Of a DNA stretch of 64,000 nucleotides, positions 41,527 to 50,012 are shown piece after piece. The notes under the pieces are model-generated. The model worked only from the letters and a program-made list of their open reading frames with translations. It had not been told where the DNA came from and ran no database searches. Made by a program: the position numbers and the translations under genes. Source of the stretch: ATZT02 sp038145175 (GTDB taxonomy: Bacteria > Actinomycetota > Actinomycetes > S36-B12 > UBA5976); contig JAYQPE010000002.1 of assembly GCA_038145175.1 (NCBI GenBank), forward strand, positions 1 through 64,000, written 5' to 3'. How positions within the stretch are numbered: position 1 is the first letter of the stretch; the number at the start of each line of letters is the position of its first letter.

Positions 41527-42912
41527 ATGAAACTATATGACTCATATTCCCGTTCTTTAAGAGATTTCATTCCATTAAAAAATGGTGAAGTGTCAATGTA
41601 TTTATGTGGGGCAACTGTTCAAGGTTCACCACATATTGGTCATATGCGCTCAACCATTGTTTTTGATATCTTAAGACGTTATTTCGAATTTAAGAATTTA
41701 AAAGTTTTATTTGTTCGTAATGTTACAGATATCGATGACAAAATTTTACATAACGCAGGACATGAAGATAGTTCTTGGTGGGAACTTGCCTCAAAGTATG
41801 AATTAGAATTTAGCAAAGCTTATGAAAATCTTGGAAATATTGTTCCAAGTATTGAACCAAGAGCAACAGGTCATATTCCGCAGATGATTGAAATGATTGA
41901 AAAACTTATTGAAAAAAATCATGCGTATGTGGCAGAAGGCTCTGTGTGGTTTGCAGTTAATTCATTTAAAGAATATGGAAAATTATCTGGTCAAAAAGTT
42001 GAAGAAATGCTAGCTGCTCAAGATTTAGATAAAGGAAAAAAAGATCCACATGATTTTGCACTTTGGAAAAAAAGTAAAGACGGGGAACCTTTCTGGAATT
42101 CACCTTGGGGTAAAGGTCGACCTGGTTGGCATATCGAATGTTCTGCAATGGCAAAAACTTATTTAGGTGAAAAATTTGATATTCACGGTGGTGGATTAGA
42201 TCTACAATTTCCACATCATGAAAACGAAATAGCGCAATCAAAAGCAAGTGGAAATGATTTTGCTAATTTTTGGGTTCATAATTACTGGGTAACCCAAAGT
42301 GGTGAAAAAATGAGTAAAAGCTTGGGTAACTCATTAAAAGTCAAAGAAGTATTAACAAGATTTAGACCAATTGAAGTTCGATTCTATTTATTATCTGCTC
42401 ATTATCGAAGTAACCTTGAATTCTCAGATCAAGCTCTATCAGAGGCAGCTACTGCTTTTTCTAGAATTGAACAATTTGTTTTAAGAGCAAGTGAAAAAGT
42501 AAAAAATTACAAATTGGACTTGCAATTTCCTCAAGAATTTATTAACGCAATAGAAGATGATCTAGCTACACCTCTAACAATTTCCATAATTCATGAATAC
42601 GTCACAAGAGGAAATACCGCATTGACCAGTAATACTTCTAATTTGGCAGATACTTTAAAAGAAGTAAGAAGTATGCTTCATTTGTTGGGGCTAGATCCAA
42701 TGTCTTCTAATTGGATAAGCAAAAGCAGTAATGAAGAAAAAGAAGCACTTGATAAATTGATTTCTGAACTACTTCGTAAGCGAAATGAAGCAAGAGCAAA
42801 TAAGGATTTTGCCCTAGCTGATTCAATGAGAGATGCCCTTAAAAATGCAGGAATATTGATTGAAGATGGAGCAGATGGCTCCAGATGGACTATAGAAAAA
42901 GAAGTTAAATAA
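41527..42912 (+). CDS. cysS: Cysteinyl-tRNA synthetase
   Basis: 461 residues. Class I synthetase with the HIGH box as GSPHIGHMRST and KMSKS as GEKMSKSLGN; the zinc site includes CSAMAKTYLG and GLDLQFPHHENE. A TAGAAT -10 box 10 nt before the ATG suggests a nearly leaderless transcript starting here. It could be confused with MshC, which uses the same fold, but the length of 461 and the C-terminal anticodon domain (RKRNEARANKDFALADSMRDALKNAGI) mark it as CysRS. Confidence 0.95.
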   Translation: MKLYDSYSRSLRDFIPLKNGEVSMYLCGATVQGSPHIGHMRSTIVFDILRRYFEFKNLKVLFVRNVTDIDDKILHNAGHEDSSWWELASKYELEFSKAYENLGNIVPSIEPRATGHIPQMIEMIEKLIEKNHAYVAEGSVWFAVNSFKEYGKLSGQKVEEMLAAQDLDKGKKDPHDFALWKKSKDGEPFWNSPWGKGRPGWHIECSAMAKTYLGEKFDIHGGGLDLQFPHHENEIAQSKASGNDFANFWVHNYWVTQSGEKMSKSLGNSLKVKEVLTRFRPIEVRFYLLSAHYRSNLEFSDQALSEAATAFSRIEQFVLRASEKVKNYKLDLQFPQEFINAIEDDLATPLTISIIHEYVTRGNTALTSNTSNLADTLKEVRSMLHLLGLDPMSSNWISKSSNEEKEALDKLISELLRKRNEARANKDFALADSMRDALKNAGILIEDGADGSRWTIEKEVK

Positions 42913-42915
42913 CTT

Positions 42916-43845
42916 ATGGCTTTTAAGAATTCTAAGGCAAGAAAACAAGTTGGCTCAGGTGGGAAAAGAAGAAAAAGACTAAAGGGCAAAGGTCCTACAC
43001 CAAAAGCAAAAGATAGAGTTGCTCACGTTAATTTTCAAGCTAATAAAGGTTTTAAAAAGTCAAAACCAAAACCTAAATCTAATTTTAATCAAGAAAGAAG
43101 ACCAGCTTCTGACTTTATTTTAGGAAGAAATCCTGTATTAGAAGCCTTAAAAGAAAACGTGGAAGCAGTGGTTTTAAGAATTGCAAGTGGCATAGATATA
43201 GATGAAAAAGTAAGACAAATATTGACACTTGCCTCAAGTAAAAATATTTCAGTTCTAGAAGTTGATAGAAAAGAACTTGATCGGCTAACCAACAACATAA
43301 ATCATCAAGGGGTAGCACTAGCTGTTGCAAGTTATAAATATAAAGATTTAAAGGAAGTATTAGCTAAAAATAAAGAAAATCCTCTGCTCATTTTTCTTGA
43401 TGGGGTAACAGATCCAAGAAATCTTGGAGCAGTAATACGTTCTGCGGCAGGTTTTAGCGCAACTGCAGTAGTTATTGCAGAAAGAAGAAGTGCAGGAATC
43501 ACAGGAGCTGTTTGGAAGACAGCAGCAGGAGCTCTTTTGCATGTGCCAGTTTGCCAAGTTGTAAACATTACAAGAACGATTACAGATTTAAAAGAAAAAG
43601 GATTTTTTGCAATAGCTTTAGATGGAGATGGTGAAACAACTTTAGAAAAAGTTGATCCAGATTTTGCAAAGAAACCCCTAATAGTTGTAATTGGCGCAGA
43701 AGGTAAAGGGGTTTCTCGACTAGTTGCTCAAACTTGTGATTTAAGAGTCAAAATAAAAATGAGCAAAAAAATAGAATCTCTCAACGCTGCGGTAGCAACA
43801 GGTGTGGCACTTTATTCATTAACGCTATCGCGTAAACTCGATTAG
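42916..43845 (+). CDS. rlmB: 23S rRNA 2'-O-methyltransferase RlmB (TrmH/SpoU family)
   Basis: 309 residues. SPOUT methyltransferase acting on G2251 of 23S rRNA. A 60-residue Lys/Arg-rich extension, common in actinobacterial members, precedes the substrate-binding domain (LGRNPVLEALKE). SPOUT motifs: FLDGVTDPRNLGAVIRSA, IVVIGAEGKGVSRLV and IKMSKKIESLNAAVATGVALYSL. It starts 3 nt after cysS, the usual actinobacterial pairing. Confidence 0.93.
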   Translation: MAFKNSKARKQVGSGGKRRKRLKGKGPTPKAKDRVAHVNFQANKGFKKSKPKPKSNFNQERRPASDFILGRNPVLEALKENVEAVVLRIASGIDIDEKVRQILTLASSKNISVLEVDRKELDRLTNNINHQGVALAVASYKYKDLKEVLAKNKENPLLIFLDGVTDPRNLGAVIRSAAGFSATAVVIAERRSAGITGAVWKTAAGALLHVPVCQVVNITRTITDLKEKGFFAIALDGDGETTLEKVDPDFAKKPLIVVIGAEGKGVSRLVAQTCDLRVKIKMSKKIESLNAAVATGVALYSLTLSRKLD

Positions 43846-43865
43846 TCTAAAGATTTTAAAATCTT

Positions 43866-43941
43866 GCCGATGTGGCGCAACTGGTAGCGCACCCGACTTG
43901 TAATCGGGCGGTTAGGGGTTCAAGTCCCCTCATCGGCTCCA
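43866..43941 (+). tRNA. tRNA-Thr (anticodon TGT)
   Basis: Cloverleaf: acceptor GCCGATG / CATCGGC, D arm GCGC-N-GCGC, anticodon stem CCCGA/TCGGG with loop CTTGTAA (TGT), variable loop, T arm AGGGG-TTCAAGT-CCCCT. The discriminator is T and CCA is encoded (43939-43941). TGT reads ACN threonine codons beginning with ACA, frequent in this AT-rich genome. Its last 12 bases overlap the end of the convergent EamA gene. It is the only tRNA gene I see in the window. Confidence 0.97.
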
Positions 43942-44838
43942 TAAATTAGTTATTTTAATTCCTTGCACTTTTGCAACTCCAAATAAGATTAATAATGCAC
44001 CAATTGGTTGATACCAATGAAGTGACTCTTTTAAAATAAAAAATCCTGCAATAGTTGAAACAATTGGCGTGGCATATGTAATTGTTGCTGCAGCTAAACT
44101 TCCAACATCTCTTAAAATTTTATAAACCAATGGAAAAGCAAAACCCGTTGAAAAAATTCCCAGAAAAAGAATAGACAAAAGATTTAAATTATTTATTTCT
44201 TCCACTCTAGGACTAAAAATTAAACAAAGAATTAAAAGTTGAATTGCTGAAGAGGTAAGTTGAGCACCTATAAAAGAAGAAGGAGATAAATTCAAAATAG
44301 TTACTTTAGCCCTGGTATAAATTACTGCAGCACCATAACAAGCAGTAGCTACTAGAACTGCAAGTAGACCAATCAAATCACTTTCAGCACTAGAACCTTC
44401 CCAAATACCAAGAAGAATTAACACACCAGCAAATCCAATTAAAATTCCAATGTATTCATTTCGAGTAATTTTTTCAGTAGGGATAAACATAATTGCAAAA
44501 AGTGCAGTCCAAAGTGGAGTAGCAGCATTTCCAATTCCAGCTAATACCGAACTTACGTGAGTCTCACCAAAAGCGATCAGTGCAAATGGTGCGGTGTGCT
44601 GAAAAAAACCAGCAATATTTGCTCTGACCCAGGCTATTTTTGTTTTAGGTAATTTTTGTTTCAAAAAAAGTAAAATGATTAAAACAGTAATTGCTCCAAG
44701 TCCTACTCGACCGAAAGCAACTTGTAATGCCGAAAGCCCATTTAAAGCAAATTTGATAAATAAGAAAGATAATCCCCACACAAAACTTAAAAAAATCCAG
44801 GAAGGCAACCAAGTTTTTAATGGTGGTTGTTGTGACAT
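43930..44838 (-). CDS. EamA-family transporter (second copy)
   Basis: 302 residues, ten membrane segments, two EamA repeats: FIKFALNGLSALQVAFGRVGLGAITVL and SLAAATITYATPIVSTIAGFFILKESL. Distinct from the exporter at 30405. The reading frame ends ...NLWSR-stop inside the 3' end of tRNA-Thr on the other strand. A direct repeat resembling a GlnR box lies 14-51 nt upstream of its start. Confidence 0.88.
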   Translation of the reverse strand: MSQQPPLKTWLPSWIFLSFVWGLSFLFIKFALNGLSALQVAFGRVGLGAITVLIILLFLKQKLPKTKIAWVRANIAGFFQHTAPFALIAFGETHVSSVLAGIGNAATPLWTALFAIMFIPTEKITRNEYIGILIGFAGVLILLGIWEGSSAESDLIGLLAVLVATACYGAAVIYTRAKVTILNLSPSSFIGAQLTSSAIQLLILCLIFSPRVEEINNLNLLSILFLGIFSTGFAFPLVYKILRDVGSLAAATITYATPIVSTIAGFFILKESLHWYQPIGALLILFGVAKVQGIKITNLWSR

Positions 44839-44852
44839 GAGTTTTCTATTCT

Positions 44853-44889
44853 GTCACATTAATAACACCCAAGTCACATAAATAACGCC
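44853..44889. promoter_or_regulatory. Direct repeat resembling a GlnR box
   Basis: GTCACATTAATAACACC (44853-44869) and GTCACATAAATAACGCC (44873-44889) differ at 2 of 17 positions and are spaced 20 nt, about two helical turns. The first copy fits the AC-N9-AC core of GlnR sites; the second has AC-N9-GC. An inverted GTCACA half-site is at 44831-44836. It sits upstream of the minus-strand EamA gene and some 140 nt before DUF3263. No gene lies in 44839-45028. Confidence 0.4.
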
Positions 44890-45028
44890 TATCACTAGAA
44901 AATGTTAAACAAGTGATTAATCCGACACGACCAAACGCGTAATCACATACTTTTACCTGATTTATTAAATACGATAGGGAAGGCTTAAAAATTAAATAGA
45001 AAAAGACTTTTAGGAGATTATTTAAATA

Positions 45029-45316
45029 ATGGATGCCGTCTCACTTTCCCCCGGCAATAATGATTTTGAACTAACCGCAAGAGATAAAGAAATTTTAGAA
45101 TTCGAACGCCAATGGTGGAAATATTCAGGTGCTAAAGAACAAGCAATTAGAGAATTATTTGGTATGAGTGCAACTCGTTATTACCAAGTTCTCAATGCTT
45201 TAGTGGATCATCCAGGGGCGATGAGTTTTGATCCAATGCTGATAAAGAGATTGCAAAGAATGCGAAATGCAAGAGCAAGAAATAGATCTGCTCGAAAACT
45301 TGGTATCCAACTTTAA
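45029..45316 (+). CDS. DUF3263 helix-turn-helix-like protein
   Basis: 95 residues. The conserved core ILEFERQWWKYSGAKEQAIRELFGMSATRYYQVLNALVDHPGAMSFDPMLIKRLQRMR is DUF3263, an actinobacterial family with an HTH-like centre and basic C-terminus (ARARNRSARKLG), probably DNA-binding. AGGAGA lies 8-10 nt before the ATG. Followed by a cold-shock protein gene. Confidence 0.87.
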   Translation: MDAVSLSPGNNDFELTARDKEILEFERQWWKYSGAKEQAIRELFGMSATRYYQVLNALVDHPGAMSFDPMLIKRLQRMRNARARNRSARKLGIQL

Positions 45317-45342
45317 TTTTTAAGAATCGAGTTAAGCATTAA

Positions 45343-45552
45343 ATGCCTAAAGGCACAGTTTTGTGGTTCAACTCTGAAAAAGGTTACGGATATATAAAAG
45401 CCGTTGATGGCTCTGAAATTTTTGTTAGAGAAAATGCTATCCAAACTGAAGGTTTAAGAATTCTAGATACTAATCAAAAAGTTTCTTTCGAAATCGACAC
45501 CGAATCAGACCTACGCGGTCCGCAAGCGACTAAAGTTTGCATCATCAGTTAA
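45343..45552 (+). CDS. Cold-shock domain protein
   Basis: 69 residues. The CSD opens GTVLWFNSEKGYGYIKAVDGSEIFVRENAI. RNP1 reads KGYGYI instead of KGFGFI and RNP2 IFVRENAI replaces VFVHFSAI, so it is a divergent member, yet the aromatic positions for nucleic-acid stacking are kept. Likely an RNA chaperone. It lies between DUF3263 and the DUF47 gene, 9 nt before the latter. Confidence 0.85.
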   Translation: MPKGTVLWFNSEKGYGYIKAVDGSEIFVRENAIQTEGLRILDTNQKVSFEIDTESDLRGPQATKVCIIS

Positions 45553-45561
45553 AGGAGACAC

Positions 45562-46176
45562 ATGGCATTTACACCTAAAGATCCAGTTCTATTTGAAATG
45601 TATGTTTCACTTGCTGAACGTCTTGCATCGGGTGCTCGCGGCGCAGTTGATTTAGTTGTTTCTCCAATTGAAAAAAGATCAGAAATTGCTAAACGAATTG
45701 GTCAAACTGAAAATGAAGCAGATGAAATTTTAGGTAACTTAATTAGAAAAATTGACGATATGTTTGTTACTCCATATGATCGTGGAGATTTACAAGATTT
45801 AGCCAATGCATTAGATGATGCTATGGATGCTCTAGAAGAAGCAACAGATTTAGCAGTTCTTCATAATGTGGGCGAATTTCCTCAAGGCACTGTTGATTTA
45901 GTTGAAGCTGTTAGAAAACTTGCTGAGTTAACTTCCAGAAATATTTCCAGCCTAAAAAATCTAAAAGATATAGATCATTACGTAACAGAAGCAAATAAAA
46001 TAGAAGATGAAGGTGATCGTATTCATAGAAGAATTACAGCGATGCTTTTCAGTGGTTCATATGACGCGATGACAATTTTAAGAATTGTTGGTGTTATTGA
46101 TCTATTCGAAGATTCTTTAGATGAAATGGCAAGAGTTGCAAGAGTAATGAGGACTATCTCTCTTAAGGAATCATAA
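45562..46176 (+). CDS. DUF47/PhoU-like Pit accessory protein
   Basis: 204 residues, all-helical, with the PhoU-like Exxx(D) repeats: IGQTENEADEILGNLIRKIDDMFVTPYDRGDLQDLANALDDAMDALEEA and EANKIEDEGDRIHRRI. Proteins of this family pair with Pit transporters and probably control their activity. GGAGA lies before the ATG. Pit follows after 5 nt. Confidence 0.93.
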   Translation: MAFTPKDPVLFEMYVSLAERLASGARGAVDLVVSPIEKRSEIAKRIGQTENEADEILGNLIRKIDDMFVTPYDRGDLQDLANALDDAMDALEEATDLAVLHNVGEFPQGTVDLVEAVRKLAELTSRNISSLKNLKDIDHYVTEANKIEDEGDRIHRRITAMLFSGSYDAMTILRIVGVIDLFEDSLDEMARVARVMRTISLKES

Positions 46177-46181
46177 AAAAA

Positions 46182-47183
46182 GTGGAATCAACACTTTTTC
46201 TAGTTGCACTTATTGTTTTAGTTGCTTTAGTTTTTGATTACACAAATGGATTTCATGATGCTGCAAATGCAATAGCTACCTCTGTGGCAACTAAAGCTAT
46301 GAGGGTTCAAACAGCATTACTTGTGGCTGCATTTGGAAATTTAATTGGAGCATTTTTAAGTGAGGGTGTTGCAAAAACTGTTGGCAAAGGAATCATCGAA
46401 GTAGAACCGAATAATCATGGCTTAACTGTTGTGATTGCTGCATTAGTTGGTGCAATTACTTGGAACTTAATTACTTGGTGGTTTGGACTTCCCTCATCCT
46501 CATCACATGCACTAATTGGTGGATTAGTTGGTGGGGCAATAGCTGGTTCAGAAATCATTTATTGGCAAGGAATTATTGACAAAGTATTGATTCCGATGGT
46601 TATTTCTCCAACTATCGGTTTTGGGTGTGCATTCTTATTAACGCTTTTATTGCAATGGACTTTTAGAAATGCCAGTAAAAAGAAAGTTGGAAATGGATTT
46701 AGAACAGTTCAAGTATTTTCTGCTGGGGCAATGGCTGTAGGACATGGTTTACAAGATGCCCAAAAAACTATGGGTGTAATGACTTTGGCTTTAGTGGTAG
46801 GAGGAATGCATTCAGGAGACAGTATTCCCTTTTGGGTAAAAGTAAGTGCAGCCTTAGCAATTAGTTTAGGAACTTATGCCGGAGGTTGGAGAATTATGAA
46901 AACTTTAGGCAAGAAAGTAATTGAAGTAGATCCCATAAAAAGTGTTGCATCACAAAGTGTTGCCTCGACAGTTTTATATGTAATGGCCATTTACTTAAAA
47001 GCTCCGATAAGTACCACTCACACAATCACTTCTTCAATTATTGGAGCAGGTGCAACTAGGGGCAGAAAAAGAGTTTCTTGGGGAGTAGTGGGAAATATTG
47101 TTTCAGCTTGGATTTTAACTTTGCCTGCCGCAGCACTTTGTGCTGGCTTAACTTATGCTTTAATTCACTTATTTTTGTTTTAA
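46182..47183 (+). CDS. pit: Low-affinity inorganic phosphate transporter (Pit)
   Basis: 333 residues from GTG, about ten membrane segments. PiT signatures: DYTNGFHDAANAIATSVATKAM in the first half and, in the second, GHGLQDAQKTMGVMTLAL and APISTTHTITSSIIGAGATRG. Imports metal-phosphate with protons. Its stop is one base from the convergent ppc stop, with no terminator between. Confidence 0.94.
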   Translation: MESTLFLVALIVLVALVFDYTNGFHDAANAIATSVATKAMRVQTALLVAAFGNLIGAFLSEGVAKTVGKGIIEVEPNNHGLTVVIAALVGAITWNLITWWFGLPSSSSHALIGGLVGGAIAGSEIIYWQGIIDKVLIPMVISPTIGFGCAFLLTLLLQWTFRNASKKKVGNGFRTVQVFSAGAMAVGHGLQDAQKTMGVMTLALVVGGMHSGDSIPFWVKVSAALAISLGTYAGGWRIMKTLGKKVIEVDPIKSVASQSVASTVLYVMAIYLKAPISTTHTITSSIIGAGATRGRKRVSWGVVGNIVSAWILTLPAAALCAGLTYALIHLFLF

Positions 47184-47184
47184 C

Positions 47185-49941
47185 TCAACCAGTATTTCTT
47201 AAGCCCGTAGCAATTCCATTAATCGTTAGTAACAAAGTTCTTCTTAACAAAGGATCTATTTCATCATTTACTTGATTTAACTCTCTTACTTTTTTAAGCA
47301 ATGACACTTGTAAATATTGCAACGGTAAAAGATAGGTATCTCTAATTTGTAATGTTTTCTTTAGGGATTGTTGGTTATCTAAAATTTCATTTTCTCCAGT
47401 GATCCAAAGTATTTGTTTTTTAGTTTCTTCATATTCTTCTTTAACTTTGTCAAACATATGGTGTAATTCTTTAGGTACTAACTCGTTGACATAGTGTTGT
47501 GCAATTTTCATATCTGCTTTAGCAACTGTCATTTCCACATTGCTGATAAAGTTTTTGAAGAATGCCCAATTCTTAGACATGTGACGTAAAGTTTCCTCAA
47601 ATCCTTCATTTCTTGCAGTTTTTATTCCTGTACCAACGCCAAACCAACCTGGAATAATTTGTCTTGATTGCGTCCAGCCAAAAACCCAAGGAATAGCTCT
47701 TAAAGATTCAATGCCTGCATTTGCTTGTCTTTTAGCAGGCCTTGAACCTAAATGTAGATCTGCTAATTGTTCAACTGGAGTTGAAAGCGCAAAATAATTT
47801 GCTAGATCTGGATCTTTTGTCAGAGAATTATATTTAACTTGAGCTGAAAGACTTATTTTATTCATAACTTGATCCCATTGATCTAAATCCGATTGATTAA
47901 CTCTTGAAGCAGCATGTAACAAAGTTGCCTCTAGTGTGGCTGCTACCAATAGTTCTAAATTTTCTTTGGCTAATTGAGGAAGTAAATATTTATCACTGAT
48001 AACTTCACCTTGTTCAGTTAATTTCATTTCACCATCAACTACACCCCAAGGCATAGCTAAAATTGCATCGTGAGTTGGTCCGCCGCCTCTTCCGACAGTT
48101 CCACCACGACCATGAAAAATTCTTAATCTAACACCATGTTTTTGTGCAACATCTCTTAATTTTCTTTGAGCAAGTTGTATTTCCCATTGGCTAGTAGTAA
48201 TACCCGCATCTTTATTTGAATCCGAATACCCGAGCATGACTTCTTGTAAATTATTTCGTAAAGAAACTAAAACTCTGTAAGAAGGAGTAGATAAGAGAGT
48301 TTCTAAAATTTCTCCTGCATTTCTTAATTCATCAACGGTTTCTAAAAGTGGCACAAAATTAATTTTTGCAACTCTTGCACCTAAATCAACTAAACCATTT
48401 TCTTTTGCAAGTAATACTGCTGCCATTAAGTCATCTGGACCTTTTGTCATTGAAACGATGTAAGTATCAATAACTTCATCACCATATTGCAAAAGTGCTT
48501 GATTTATAGCTCCAAAAGTTGAATAGGTTCTGATGTGTTCTAGATCCGTTAGTGCAGTTGGTGTTGTACCAAGAGGAGTTGCAGCTAAAGGTCTTGGAGA
48601 ATCTAATTCGTGCGCAAGTAAATCAAATCTATCTTTTTTACTTAAAGATAGATAAGGTTTATCAATTAGTTTTGCACGATCAATTAGAGGCGCAAGAGCT
48701 TCATGATGTTTCTCAGAATGTTCTCTAACATCTAATTTGGCTAGTTGTAAACCAATTGCAGAAGCAGTTCTTATTGCTTTTCCTAAAATTCCATTTGCAA
48801 TAAGTTCACTTTTTTCATTATTTAAAGCATTATAAAGTTGGGTTAAATCTTCAATAAATTCTTTTTGGCTTGCATAATCGACACCATCAATATGATTTGA
48901 CTTATTTGCAAATCTTTGCCTGGTTTTTTCTAATCGATGACTTATTGCAGAAAGCTTTAAGCGATAGGGTTCTTCAGCATTAATACGTTTCATTCTTGAA
49001 TCAAGATCAGTTAGCGTGGTGAGATCCTTCTCCACAAAATTCCATAAATCATCATCTGCAGGTGAAATTCGATCAGAGATTGATAAATCTTCAGCTAATC
49101 GTTTAATAATTTCTTGTAAATCTCTAATCGCATGTCCACGTTGAAGAGTTAAAACGTTAGTAGTTACTTCAGGGGTGACGAAAGGATTTCCGTCTCTATC
49201 TCCGCCAATCCAAGAACCAAATTCAAGGGGTGTATCTGTGGGATTCAAAACTTCATCAACTTTTAATTCTTTTGCAACACGATTTAATTCTTGTAAAACT
49301 TCAGGTAAAGCACCAAGGGCAGCATCGTCTAAGTAGTTCATCGCATTTCTTGCTTCATCTAAAACTTCAGGTCGTTCAAGTCTTAATTCATCGGTTTGCC
49401 AAAGTAGATCAATAATTTCTGAAAATTGGTCATCAGTAATAGTTGTAAGTGAACCACGGGAATATTTTTCATTTAATAAATCCGCAATTCTTTTTAGTTT
49501 TAAAAGCACACTTCGTCTGGATGCTTCAGTTGGATGTGCAGTAAAAACAGGTCTTACATGAAGATTTTTAAAAGCAGCAGCAACTGTGTTTGAATCAATA
49601 TCTGATTTCTTTATTTTTTCTGCCATCTGAGAAAGCCAACTTCCGTTCAATTGTCTTTCGCTTGCACGATCTTTTGATCTAAAAAATTGTTCTGTGATAT
49701 TTGCTAAATGGAAATAAACACTAAAAGCTCTGGCTAGTTTAATTGCTGAATCTAGATCGATTCTGCCAAGAATTTGAGCCACTTCTGAAGGGTTATCTTT
49801 TGATAAACCTCTAATTTTTTCAACTAATTCAAATAATTGGTTGCCTTCTTGTCTGGTTAAAGATTGACCTAGCAATATTCCCAAATGATGTATTTCAGAG
49901 CGCATAAGTGCATAAGAATCTTGGGAAGAGTTTTCAGGCAT
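47185..49941 (-). CDS. ppc: Phosphoenolpyruvate carboxylase
   Basis: 918 residues. Makes oxaloacetate from PEP and bicarbonate, refilling the TCA cycle. Catalytic histidine in VFTAHPTEASRRSV, lysine region MLGYSDSNKDAGI, the glycine loop FHGRGGTVGRGGGPTHDAI, and the C-terminal signature GIATGLRNTG are complete. Normal length. Monocistronic, with 70 nt of A/T-rich sequence before the helicase gene end. Confidence 0.96.
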   Translation of the reverse strand: MPENSSQDSYALMRSEIHHLGILLGQSLTRQEGNQLFELVEKIRGLSKDNPSEVAQILGRIDLDSAIKLARAFSVYFHLANITEQFFRSKDRASERQLNGSWLSQMAEKIKKSDIDSNTVAAAFKNLHVRPVFTAHPTEASRRSVLLKLKRIADLLNEKYSRGSLTTITDDQFSEIIDLLWQTDELRLERPEVLDEARNAMNYLDDAALGALPEVLQELNRVAKELKVDEVLNPTDTPLEFGSWIGGDRDGNPFVTPEVTTNVLTLQRGHAIRDLQEIIKRLAEDLSISDRISPADDDLWNFVEKDLTTLTDLDSRMKRINAEEPYRLKLSAISHRLEKTRQRFANKSNHIDGVDYASQKEFIEDLTQLYNALNNEKSELIANGILGKAIRTASAIGLQLAKLDVREHSEKHHEALAPLIDRAKLIDKPYLSLSKKDRFDLLAHELDSPRPLAATPLGTTPTALTDLEHIRTYSTFGAINQALLQYGDEVIDTYIVSMTKGPDDLMAAVLLAKENGLVDLGARVAKINFVPLLETVDELRNAGEILETLLSTPSYRVLVSLRNNLQEVMLGYSDSNKDAGITTSQWEIQLAQRKLRDVAQKHGVRLRIFHGRGGTVGRGGGPTHDAILAMPWGVVDGEMKLTEQGEVISDKYLLPQLAKENLELLVAATLEATLLHAASRVNQSDLDQWDQVMNKISLSAQVKYNSLTKDPDLANYFALSTPVEQLADLHLGSRPAKRQANAGIESLRAIPWVFGWTQSRQIIPGWFGVGTGIKTARNEGFEETLRHMSKNWAFFKNFISNVEMTVAKADMKIAQHYVNELVPKELHHMFDKVKEEYEETKKQILWITGENEILDNQQSLKKTLQIRDTYLLPLQYLQVSLLKKVRELNQVNDEIDPLLRRTLLLTINGIATGLRNTG

Positions 49942-50012
49942 ATGTTAATTCTAATCAGTTATGAATAATTGAAATGATTTAACAATCAAATTAACGATTA
50001 ATTACTTTAAAT

